Shown here piece after piece: positions 1 through 5,565 of a DNA stretch of 6,173 nucleotides (its first letter is position 1; each line of letters starts with the position of its first letter). Below the pieces are notes generated by a model that saw only the letters and a program-made list of their open reading frames with translations, did no database searches and was not told the DNA's origin. Where the stretch lies: positions 1 to 6,173 of the forward strand of contig JAEZNV010000195.1 in assembly GCA_023441725.1 (NCBI GenBank). Direction: 5' to 3'. This DNA is from Actinomycetes bacterium (GTDB lineage Bacteria; Actinomycetota; Coriobacteriia; Coriobacteriales; Coriobacteriaceae). The position numbers were made by a program, and so were the translations under genes.

Positions 1-1022
1 TGGTGCAGCTCGCGCCCTTCTTTGTGGTGATGCCGCTGCTTATTGTGCTGGTTGCGGGTCGTGTTGCCGATGACCAGGGCAATGTTGCAAGCGTTGCCGA
101 GCGTCTGCACGGCGTTGCCGGCGTGGCACTGCTTTCCGGTGTGTCCTTTGTCGGTGCGGCCCTGGTCGTTGCCATGTTTGTGGGTCCCGAGCTTGCCGTA
201 GTCGTGGGTTCCATCGTGTCACTTGCGCTGACCGCCGTGCTCGCCATGCGTGCCGAGAAGTCGGGGCATTTGGACGCGCGCTTCCATATGAATATCGAGG
301 CCGGCGAACAGCTCACCGTTAAATCGGCGCTTTCGGCCTGGTCGTGCTTCATTCTGATTTTTGTGCTGCTGCTGGGTACCTCCAACCTGGTTCCCGTCGT
401 GCACGCCGCGCTCGCGCCGTTTGCGAGCCACGTGCAGGTGTATTGCGGCGAGAACCCCGGTACGCTTACGTTTTCGTGGATCAACACGCCGGGTGTTTGG
501 ATCTTCCTGGCCGCGTTTATCGGCGGTGCGATTCAGGGCGCTTCGCCGCGTCTGATGGGCGAGGTGCTGGCCGCGACCGTCAAGCAGATGATGCCGACGG
601 TCATTACCATGCTTTCGGTGCTGGGCTGCGCCAAGGTGATGGGCTATGCGGGCATGATTTCGTCGATCAGCGCGTTCTGCATCGCCGTCGCCGGTGGTCT
701 GTACCCGATTCTGGCTCCGTGGATCGGTGCCGTCGGTGCATTCGTGACCGGTTCGGGCACGTCCTCGGGCATGCTGTTTGGTCCCATCCAGAGCCAGGCG
801 GCTACGGCGCTGGGCGTGAGTGACTACTGGATGGTCGCGCTGAACGCCTTGGGCGTCGCCGCCGGCAAGATGGTCTCACCGCAGACCCTCGCCATTGGTC
901 TTGCCGCCGTGCACGTGCGCGGCAAGGATGCCGAGCTCCTGGGCGCAGTGCTGCCCTACGCCGCCGGCATGCTGGTCCTCATGAGCGCCATCGCCATGCT
1001 CGGCCAAGGCTTGCCGCTGTAG
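1..1022 (+). CDS. L-lactate permease family transporter (LctP/LldP type), C-terminal part, truncated by the window edge
   Basis: Membrane transporter expected to import lactate (or glycolate) with protons. The frame is open from base 1 (codons in phase with base 3) to TAG at 1020-1022, giving 339 visible residues. The family is usually about 500-550 residues, so the N-terminal third lies outside the window, and the GTG at base 3 is internal rather than the true start. Hydrophobic segments alternate with short loops throughout. The family's C-terminal signature is present: a TGSxTSS block at 747-770 followed by GKMVSPQ at 864-884, then a KDAELL stretch before the last membrane helix. Oddly, the block reads TGSGTSSG, where the E. 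coli paralogues as I remember them have Asp and Asn at the two Gly positions. Substrate could therefore differ from L-lactate. Family assignment is firm; substrate is inferred. Confidence 0.88.
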   Translation, partial: VQLAPFFVVMPLLIVLVAGRVADDQGNVASVAERLHGVAGVALLSGVSFVGAALVVAMFVGPELAVVVGSIVSLALTAVLAMRAEKSGHLDARFHMNIEAGEQLTVKSALSAWSCFILIFVLLLGTSNLVPVVHAALAPFASHVQVYCGENPGTLTFSWINTPGVWIFLAAFIGGAIQGASPRLMGEVLAATVKQMMPTVITMLSVLGCAKVMGYAGMISSISAFCIAVAGGLYPILAPWIGAVGAFVTGSGTSSGMLFGPIQSQAATALGVSDYWMVALNALGVAAGKMVSPQTLAIGLAAVHVRGKDAELLGAVLPYAAGMLVLMSAIAMLGQGLPL

Positions 1023-1054
1023 TCGGCACTTGGGGACATTACTTATGTGCCGGC
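1022..1054 (+). repeat. 33-nt REP-like palindromic unit, copy 1
   Basis: An imperfect palindrome that begins on the last base of the permease stop codon. Arms CGGCAC (1024-1029) and GTGCCG (1047-1052) flank a core GGGGACATTA (1032-1041). It aligns without gaps to copy 2 on the opposite strand (1049-1081), 27 of 33 bases being identical. No T-tract follows, so it is not an obvious intrinsic terminator. REP-like identity is inferred from structure only. Confidence 0.6.
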
Positions 1055-1081
1055 ACTTTAGGAACGTCCCTAAGTGCCGGC
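1049..1081 (-). repeat. 33-nt REP-like palindromic unit, copy 2, inverted and overlapping copy 1
   Basis: On the minus strand this unit has arms GCCGGCACTT and AAGTGCCGGC (perfect 10 bp, 1072-1081 with 1049-1058) around the core GGGACGTTCC. A single unpaired T at 1059 lets three more pairs form. It shares the palindrome GCCGGC (1049-1054) with copy 1, so the two units are fused tail to tail. The arms of copy 1 can also pair with those of copy 2, so alternative folds compete. There is no T-tract after it. Confidence 0.65.
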
Positions 1082-1085
1082 ATCC

Positions 1086-1125
1086 GGGGACACTCCTTGG
1101 CTGTTGCCTGTTCAAGGGTGTCCCC
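1086..1125. repeat. GGGGACAC/GTGTCCCC inverted repeat
   Basis: GGGGACAC (1086-1093) pairs perfectly with GTGTCCCC (1118-1125). With the T at 1094 bulged, CCTTG (1095-1099) pairs with CAAGG (1113-1117), giving a 13-bp stem and a 13-nt loop. It lies four bases after the 33-nt repeats and carries the same GGGGAC string, so it probably belongs to the same class of palindromic repeat. The following bases are not T-rich, which argues against a terminator. Confidence 0.6.
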
Positions 1126-1183
1126 AACGACTAGGCCGCTTGCGTGCGATTTTTGACCGTTGGGCGGGCGCTTCGCCGTTGCC

Positions 1184-1199
1184 GCAAAAACGTTTTTGC
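1184..1199. promoter_or_regulatory. Perfect 16-bp palindrome, operator candidate upstream of pckA
   Basis: GCAAAAACGTTTTTGC is its own reverse complement with a central CpG. Such centrally CG symmetrical sites are typical of LacI-family operators (PurR, RbsR and CcpA sites share the A-rich/CG/T-rich plan). It lies 74 bases before the pckA start. Its right arm overlaps TTGCAT (1196-1201), a possible -35 box, though no good -10 hexamer follows at 17 bases (TTACGT). Control of pckA by a sugar- or carbon-responsive repressor is inference; no regulator gene is in view. Confidence 0.5.
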
Positions 1200-1273
1200 A
1201 TATCGGGTACAACGGGCTTTACGTGAGTAAAGTGTGCGCCGCGTCCACGTGTCGCGCTTTTAAAGGAGGCCCC

Positions 1274-2944
1274 ATGCCCGGTGTTACCCCCGCAGAAGTT
1301 CTGTCCAACTTTGGCATCACGCTGGTCGAAGATCCCGCCGAGAACCAGCCCCGTCTGCTGGTTGACCTGCCGGCAGCCGAGCTCGTCGAGCATGCGATTC
1401 GCCGCGAAGAGGGCCGTATGGCCTCCAACGGCGCACTCGTGATCGAGACGGGGGAGCGTACCGGACGTTCGCCCAACGACCGCTTTATCGTTGACACCCC
1501 CGATGTCCACGACAAGATTGCCTGGGGCGCCGTCAACCGCCCGCTGTCCGTCGAAAGCTACGAGGTCATCAAAGCCGGCATCGTCGACTATCTCAACGAG
1601 CGCGACGTGTTCGTCACCCGCGGCATGGCCGGCGCCGATCGTAACCACACGCGTCGCCTGCTCGTCGCCTGCGAGCGTGCCAGCCAAGCGCTCTTTATTA
1701 AGCAGATGCTCGCCCGCCCGCTTGCCCGCGAAATCGCACGCACCGGCGAGCCGGACTTCTGCGTCCTTGCCGCACCCGGCTATCAGTGCGATCCTGCCGT
1801 CAAGGGGCTCAACTCCAGCGCCGCGGTGGTCATCAATTTCCAGGAGCGCGTGATTCTGGTCGCTGGCACCGGCTACTCCGGCGAGATCAAAAAGTCCATC
1901 TTCAGCGTTATGAATTATTTGCTGCCCGTCGAGGACGACGTTCTGCCCATGCATTGCTCCGCCAGTATGGATCCCGTCACGCATGAGACCGCGGTGTTCT
2001 TTGGCCTGTCCGGCACCGGCAAGACCACGCTTTCGGCCAATCCCACGCGCCTGCTGATCGGCGATGACGAGCACGGCTGGTCCGATATGGGCATCTTTAA
2101 CGTCGAGGGCGGCTGCTACGCCAAGTGCGAGGGCCTGGACGCGTTCCACGAGCCCGAGATCTTCAACGCCGTCCGCTTTGGCGCCATCTGTGAAAACGTG
2201 GTGCTCGATGAGAATCGCAAGCCCAACTACGACGACGTCTCGATCACGCACAATACGCGCGTGGCCTATCCTGTCGAGCATATCCCCAACGCGTGGACCA
2301 AGGGCATGGGCACCACTCCGAGCGTCGTGCTGTTTTTGACCTGCGACGCCTTTGGCGTGTTGCCGCCCATCTCACGCCTGACGGCCGATGCCGCCATGTA
2401 CCACTTTGTGACGGGCTTTACGGCCAAGATTCCCGGCACCGAGGTCGGCGTTACCGAGCCCACGCCCACGTTCTCCTCGCTGTTTGGCGAGCCGTTTATG
2501 CCGCTCGACCCCATGGTCTACGCCAAGATGCTCGGCGAGCGTATCGCCGACGGCCGCACGCGCGTCTACCTGGTCAATACCGGCTGGATTGGCGGCGGCT
2601 ACGGCGTGGGTCATCGCATCGAGCTTGCCTACACGCGCTCGCTGGTCGCTTGCGCCCTCGACGGCACCATCGAGGACAGCGAGTTTGTGCACGACGATAT
2701 CTTTAACGTCGACATTCCCACCACGTGCCATGGCGTGCCCGACGGCATCCTGGTGCCGCGCCAGTACTGGCAGAGCACCGCGCGCTACGACGAGGCCGCG
2801 CACAACCTGGCGGTGATGTTCGAGGAGAACTTCGAGAAGAAGTACTCGCACCTGCCCGAGTCCGTCAAAGCCGCCGGCCCTCACGCCCAGGTGCCCGTCG
2901 AGGCCCGCCATCGCGGCCGCGGCCTGCTGGGACTCCGCCACTAG
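1274..2944 (+). CDS. pckA: Phosphoenolpyruvate carboxykinase (ATP)
   Basis: Cytosolic enzyme interconverting oxaloacetate + ATP and phosphoenolpyruvate + CO2 + ADP (EC 4.1.1.49). It serves gluconeogenesis or, in many CO2-rich gut anaerobes, anaplerotic ATP-forming carboxylation. The product is 556 residues, close to the 540 of E. coli PckA. Visible motifs, in order: RTGRSPNDRF (62-71, substrate-binding Arg); EIKK (K206-K207, metal/substrate Lys); MHCSA (H227, metal ligand); P-loop GLSGTGKTT (244-252, K250); LIGDDEHGW (D264-D265, metal-binding kinase-2 motif); NTR (R329, matching E. coli Arg333). No key residue is missing. The ATG at 1274 is chosen because AAAGGAGG (1262-1269) precedes it by 4 bases; the frame is open upstream to a TTG at 1160 but without a ribosome site. 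It appears to be a single-gene unit, with a palindromic operator candidate upstream and a terminator-like hairpin 14 bases after the stop. Confidence 0.97.
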   Translation: MPGVTPAEVLSNFGITLVEDPAENQPRLLVDLPAAELVEHAIRREEGRMASNGALVIETGERTGRSPNDRFIVDTPDVHDKIAWGAVNRPLSVESYEVIKAGIVDYLNERDVFVTRGMAGADRNHTRRLLVACERASQALFIKQMLARPLAREIARTGEPDFCVLAAPGYQCDPAVKGLNSSAAVVINFQERVILVAGTGYSGEIKKSIFSVMNYLLPVEDDVLPMHCSASMDPVTHETAVFFGLSGTGKTTLSANPTRLLIGDDEHGWSDMGIFNVEGGCYAKCEGLDAFHEPEIFNAVRFGAICENVVLDENRKPNYDDVSITHNTRVAYPVEHIPNAWTKGMGTTPSVVLFLTCDAFGVLPPISRLTADAAMYHFVTGFTAKIPGTEVGVTEPTPTFSSLFGEPFMPLDPMVYAKMLGERIADGRTRVYLVNTGWIGGGYGVGHRIELAYTRSLVACALDGTIEDSEFVHDDIFNVDIPTTCHGVPDGILVPRQYWQSTARYDEAAHNLAVMFEENFEKKYSHLPESVKAAGPHAQVPVEARHRGRGLLGLRH

Positions 2945-2958
2945 CGTCGCCTCAGACC

Positions 2959-3001
2959 CAAAACCACCACAAAGGGGACAGGCACCTTTGTGGTGGTTTT
3001 G
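2959..3001 (+). terminator. Hairpin copy A (repeat family, likely intrinsic terminator of pckA)
   Basis: AAAACCACCACAAAGG (2960-2975) pairs perfectly with CCTTTGTGGTGGTTTT (2985-3000), and C2959 with G3001 adds a seventeenth pair. The 9-nt loop is GGACAGGCA. The A-tract/stem/T-tract plan fits an intrinsic terminator that can work in both directions. The 41-nt unit recurs at 3918-3958, 5496-5538 and 5903-5943. It is also the likely source of the first bases of the -35 box of the next promoter. Confidence 0.75.
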
Positions 3002-3027
3002 CTTGGGCGGATGACTCAGGTTACAAT
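2999..3027 (+). promoter_or_regulatory. Putative sigma-70-type promoter for the B3/B4 gene leader
   Basis: TTGCTT (2999-3004) and TACAAT (3022-3027) are separated by exactly 17 bases. The -10 matches the consensus at five of six positions, the -35 at three. Predicted initiation is near 3034. The -35 overlaps the right arm of hairpin copy A, so termination of pckA and initiation of the next unit are back to back. Confidence 0.55.
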
Positions 3028-3033
3028 ACGCCT

Positions 3034-3127
3034 GACATATCGCCCCCTTCTCCGGATGGGGGCAGCGTAAGCGCTCTTGTGGCGGCACCGTAGGACTTTG
3101 AAGGTGGCCGCTGTGAGGGCGCTTTTT
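3034..3127 (+). ncRNA. Structured leader RNA or small RNA upstream of the B3/B4 gene
   Basis: From the predicted start near 3034 the transcript would form hairpin P1 (GCCCCC 3042-3047 with GGGGGC 3058-3063), a small hairpin P2 (AGCG 3064-3067 with CGCT 3072-3075, TAAG loop), and a long terminator-like stem P3 (3069-3124) ending in a U-run. P2 and the base of P3 use the same bases and exclude each other. GGGCG of P3 (3117-3121) can also pair with CGCCC at 3135-3139. This is the arrangement expected of an attenuator; a free-standing small RNA of about 90 nt is the alternative. I do not recognise a known riboswitch class, and it lacks a T-box motif. Confidence 0.45.
3069..3127 (+). terminator. 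Long terminator-like hairpin inside the leader (P3)
   Basis: Bases 3069-3089 pair with 3103-3124 as RNA, about 21 pairs including several G-U wobbles and one bulged G. The loop is 13 nt (3090-3102), and the stem runs straight into T3123-T3127. The outer stem AAGCGC/GCGCTT and inner GGCGGC/GCCGCC-like segments are strong. It lies 45 bases before the start codon, so it would block the gene unless read-through or antitermination occurs. Confidence 0.6.
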
Positions 3128-3171
3128 GCTTAGACGCCCCCGCTCGGGCGCACGCTATGAAGGGAGAGCAT

Positions 3172-3891
3172 ATGAAGAGCTTTATTGCCGAGGATTCATT
3201 TTGGGAGCTGTTTCCACAGGCGGCGATTGGCGTCGTGGTCGTAAAGGGCATGAAGCCCGCGGCGCAGATTCCCCAGGAGGACGTGGATGCGATCGCCGCG
3301 CTGCTTGACCGCGCCAACATCGATGCGGAGCGTCATCTGACGAGCGATACCATCAGCGAAAATGCGCCGGTTAAGGCTTGGCGTGACGCGTACCGGCTGT
3401 TCAAGACTAAAAAGGGCGCGCGTTGCTCAGTTGAGAACCTGCTCAAGCGCGTGCTCAAAGGCAAGCCGGTCGGCCACATCACGCCGGCGGTGGATATCTA
3501 CAACACGATTTCGTTGACTTATGCGTTGCCCGTTGGCGGTGAAGATTTGCATGCTATTGAGGGCAATCTGCGCCTGGCGGTGACCGACGGCGGCGACGCG
3601 TTCTTGCCACTTGGCGAGGAGGCGGATGATCCAACGCTGCCTGGCGAGCTGGCCTATATCGATGATGCGGGCGCCGTCTGCCGTTGTTGGAACTGGCGCG
3701 ACGGCGTTCGCACAGCGCTGTCCGATGATTCGGCGGACGCATTTCTGGCGATTGAGTGCGTGGAGCCCGAGCGGATGGGGGATTGCCAGGCTGCCATCGA
3801 TCGCTTGGCCGAGCTGCTTGAGCGCTATCTGGGATCGACGGTCGTCGTTAAGACGCTTGTAACCCGCGACAATCCCTGCGTGGAGCTGTAG
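3172..3891 (+). CDS. Free-standing B3/B4 domain protein (PheT-like tRNA-editing fold)
   Basis: 239-residue soluble protein resembling the B3/B4 domain of the phenylalanyl-tRNA synthetase beta chain, which in PheT binds tRNA and clears mischarged Tyr-tRNA(Phe). Stand-alone versions are widespread in anaerobes and are suspected trans-editing or tRNA-binding proteins. Visible family landmarks: a helical N-terminal part (1-60); the conserved run VENLLKRVLKGK (87-98); HITPAVDIYNTISLTYALPVGGEDL (102-126), the hallmark of the fold; GELAYIDDAGAVCRCWNWRDG (158-178); and a C-terminal amphipathic helix. The ATG at 3172 is preferred over the in-frame ATG at 3157, because AGGGAG (3161-3166) sits 5 bases before it while nothing suitable precedes 3157. 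No synthetase gene is adjacent. The structured leader suggests it is regulated at the RNA level. Biological role is inferred. Confidence 0.85.
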   Translation: MKSFIAEDSFWELFPQAAIGVVVVKGMKPAAQIPQEDVDAIAALLDRANIDAERHLTSDTISENAPVKAWRDAYRLFKTKKGARCSVENLLKRVLKGKPVGHITPAVDIYNTISLTYALPVGGEDLHAIEGNLRLAVTDGGDAFLPLGEEADDPTLPGELAYIDDAGAVCRCWNWRDGVRTALSDDSADAFLAIECVEPERMGDCQAAIDRLAELLERYLGSTVVVKTLVTRDNPCVEL

Positions 3892-3917
3892 CGGCGCCTA
3901 GAACCTATTGATGTCCC

Positions 3918-3958
3918 AAACCACCACAAAGGTGCCTGTCCCCTTTGTGGTGGTTTTT
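3918..3958 (+). terminator. Hairpin copy B (loop inverted relative to copy A)
   Basis: AAACCACCACAAAGG (3918-3932) pairs with CCTTTGTGGTGGTTT (3942-3956), then T3957-T3958 extend the T-run to five. The loop TGCCTGTCC is the exact reverse complement of the loop of copy A, so this copy is inserted in the opposite orientation. It starts 26 bases after the B3/B4 stop codon and is placed to terminate that gene. Confidence 0.75.
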
Positions 3959-4004
3959 ATGTTGATGGGTTAACAATTGGGATATTTGGGTATGGGGGTT
4001 CGGA

Positions 4005-4038
4005 CATGCGGCTAAGATGTTTACCCGTTAGCATCATG
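4005..4038. promoter_or_regulatory. Interrupted dyad upstream of the marR-like gene, operator candidate
   Basis: CATG-NN-GCTAA at 4005-4015 is mirrored by TTAGC-NN-CATG at 4028-4038, with a 12-base centre: nine pairs with matching two-base gaps. It ends 23 bases before the marR-like start. It encloses TAAGAT (4013-4018), a four-of-six match to a -10 box, though I see no convincing -35 at proper spacing. MarR proteins commonly repress their own promoters through dyads, so autoregulation is plausible but unproven. Confidence 0.35.
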
Positions 4039-4061
4039 CAAGCGAAAGGCGGTCGTCTCCC

Positions 4062-4511
4062 ATGCAGCAGAACGACGAGACACGTTTTGAGGACTTTGTT
4101 GGACTGATCAGCGGTCTTTACAAGGAGATTCAGCGCATCAAGACGTCCGAGGGTGCAAGGCTCGGCCTTAAGGGCTCCGACGTCATGTGCCTGTACTATC
4201 TTGAGCGCAGCAAGGACGGCCTGACTGGCGCCGACCTCGCCCGCATGGCCGGCGTTACCCGCGCCGCCGTTTCGCGCACACTGGCACATCTGGAGGAGGG
4301 TGGCTACGTCGAGGTCGATGACTCGGGCGATGCTGCCGTCAAGTACCGCGCTCCGGTTCGCCTGACTGCCCTGGGCGGCGAGAGCATGAGCGAGGCCGAT
4401 CGCATCATTCGCGAAGTGCTCGACACCACCGGTAAGGCCATGGGCGTGGAGCAGCGCGAGCAGATGTACGCGTCGCTGCGTACGATTCTCAACACTCTGC
4501 GCGAGATCTAA
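4062..4511 (+). CDS. MarR-family winged helix-turn-helix transcriptional regulator
   Basis: 149-residue DNA-binding regulator, the normal length for MarR proteins, which act as dimers in the cytosol and usually respond to small lipophilic or phenolic ligands. Seen in the sequence: an N-terminal dimerisation helix (about 8-30), then the winged HTH with LTGADLARMAGVTRAAVSRT (54-73) followed by LAHLEEGGYVEV, the wing around residues 85-100 (DDSGDAAVKYRAPVRLT), and a long C-terminal helix that completes the dimer interface. The ATG at 4062 is the best start although its ribosome site is weak (AAAGG about 12 bases upstream). The next gene, a DegV/FakB-type lipid-binding protein, begins 119 bases later on the same strand with no clear terminator between. 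By analogy with FabT, a MarR-family regulator of lipid synthesis in streptococci, a lipid-linked ligand is possible. That is inference from context. Confidence 0.92.
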   Translation: MQQNDETRFEDFVGLISGLYKEIQRIKTSEGARLGLKGSDVMCLYYLERSKDGLTGADLARMAGVTRAAVSRTLAHLEEGGYVEVDDSGDAAVKYRAPVRLTALGGESMSEADRIIREVLDTTGKAMGVEQREQMYASLRTILNTLREI

Positions 4512-4630
4512 GGCCGCCAAGGCATTTGCTTCCAATTAACAACTGCATAGTCCCGTTTGAGCGCGTATACCGTGCCGGGGCCTTGCTGTCAAAATTCCCT
4601 GCGCGGGACCTGCGCAAGAAAGGATTCGCT

Positions 4631-5485
4631 ATGTCCATTCGTATTATTACCGATTCCGCGAGCGATATGACGCCGGCTGAGCACCCCGCGCTGCGTGTTC
4701 TGCCGCTGTCCGTCACCTTTGGCACCGACGTGTACATGGATGGTGTCGACATCGATCACCAGCGCTTTTACGAGATGCTCGTGGAGCGCGACGAGCTGCC
4801 GAAGACCGGCCAGGTCAACCCGTACGCGTTTTCACAGGCGATTGCCGAAGCGCGTGAGGCCGGCGACGAGGCCGTGATTATTACCGTGGGCGCCAAGCTT
4901 TCGGGCACCAACCAGAGTGCTCGTACGGCACTTGCCGAGGCGCCGGGCGGCGACGTGTTCGTCGTGGACAGCAATAACGTGACCTTGGGCGAGCGCGTGC
5001 TGGTCGAGTATGCGCTGCGCCTGGTGGACGAGGGCCGTAGTGCGGCCCAGATCGCGGCGGCGGTCGAGGCCGTGCGCGACCGCGTGGTGGTTATCGGCCT
5101 GCTCGAGACGCTGGAGTACCTGGTGCGCGGAGGCCGTCTGTCTGCCGCGGCCGGCGCCGTGGGTACGCTGCTCAACGTGAAGCCGGTCGTGGCCGCCGAG
5201 GACGGCCTTATCGTGCAGTTGGGCAAGGCGCGCGGTTCCAAAAACGGTCGAAACCTGTTGAACCAGAAGGTCGAGCAGGCGGGCGGCGTCGACTTTTCCA
5301 TGCCGCTGGCGCTCGGCTATACGGGTCTATCGGACGCGGTGCTCAAGAAGTATATCGAGGACAGCGCCGCGCTGTGGGCCGGCCATGCCGAGAACGAGCT
5401 GCCCATCCACACCATTGGCGCCACCATCGGCACCCACGTGGGTCCCGGCGCCGTAGCCGTAGCCTTCTTCCGCCCCGCCAACTAA
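4631..5485 (+). CDS. DegV family protein (FakB-like fatty-acid-binding protein)
   Basis: 284-residue cytosolic lipid carrier. DegV/FakB proteins hold a fatty acid for phosphorylation by the kinase FakA, feeding exogenous fatty acids into phospholipid synthesis. Family landmarks are all present: N-terminal IITDSASDM (5-13); KTGQVNPYAF (58-67), the variant of the usual TSQPS segment with Thr59; SGTNQSA (91-97, Ser91); LEYLVRGGRLS (161-171); LLNVKPVV (180-187); and near the C-terminus IGTHVGPGAVAVAF (266-279), whose His269 matches the lipid-carboxylate/phosphate histidine of FakB proteins. Length is typical (about 280). The ATG at 4631 is chosen because AAGAAAGGA (4616-4624) lies 6 bases upstream; the frame is open upstream to 4526, but that part is AT-rich and not family-like. 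No fakA is in the window. It follows the MarR-like gene and ends just before hairpin copy C. Which fatty acid it binds cannot be told. Confidence 0.93.
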   Translation: MSIRIITDSASDMTPAEHPALRVLPLSVTFGTDVYMDGVDIDHQRFYEMLVERDELPKTGQVNPYAFSQAIAEAREAGDEAVIITVGAKLSGTNQSARTALAEAPGGDVFVVDSNNVTLGERVLVEYALRLVDEGRSAAQIAAAVEAVRDRVVVIGLLETLEYLVRGGRLSAAAGAVGTLLNVKPVVAAEDGLIVQLGKARGSKNGRNLLNQKVEQAGGVDFSMPLALGYTGLSDAVLKKYIEDSAALWAGHAENELPIHTIGATIGTHVGPGAVAVAFFRPAN

Positions 5486-5495
5486 CCGACCTGCC

Positions 5496-5538
5496 ATATA
5501 CCACCACAAAGGGGGCAGGCACCTTTGTGGTGGTTTAT
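5496..5538 (+). terminator. Hairpin copy C (diverged member)
   Basis: CCACCACAAAGG (5501-5512) pairs with CCTTTGTGGTGG (5522-5533), extended by A5500-T5534 and, after one mismatch, three more A-T pairs. The loop GGGCAGGCA differs from copy A by one base, and the flanks are TATA rather than AAAA: 37 of 41 bases match copy A. Same orientation as copy A. It begins about 14 bases after the degV stop. With only TTT before an A, its U-tract is weaker, so some read-through into the next gene is likely. Confidence 0.65.
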
Positions 5539-5565
5539 GCTGGTTTCGGTTGAAAGGAGCATGCG

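Noticed and set aside
1160..1273. N-terminal extension of PckA from a TTG at 1160
   Set aside because: No ribosome site, it would cover the 16-bp palindrome, and the ATG at 1274 has an excellent AAAGGAGG and gives the normal family length.
1112..2281. Long minus-strand open frame (389 codons) opposite pckA
   Set aside because: Composition is that of an antisense shadow of a GC-rich gene; no family motif, no ribosome site, and pckA on the + strand is unambiguous.
2372..3088. Minus-strand open frame (238 codons) over the pckA end and hairpin A
   Set aside because: Shadow frame that runs through a repeat hairpin and a promoter; no recognisable domain.
3103..3127. T-box riboswitch upstream of the B3/B4 gene
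   Set aside because: AAGGTGGCCGC only loosely resembles the T-box core; the invariant GGN-ACC bulge sequence and a stem I are missing.
3977..4000. Tandem TTGGG-like motifs before the marR-like gene
   Set aside because: Imperfect, irregular spacing and low complexity; no support for a defined site.
3957..4535. Minus-strand open frame (192 codons) over the marR-like gene
   Set aside because: Antisense shadow; the + strand frame has a clear winged HTH.
4526..4630. N-terminal extension of the DegV protein
   Set aside because: The family begins with the (I/V)xTDS strand that starts directly after the ATG at 4631; the extension has no homology I recognise and 4631 has a good ribosome site.
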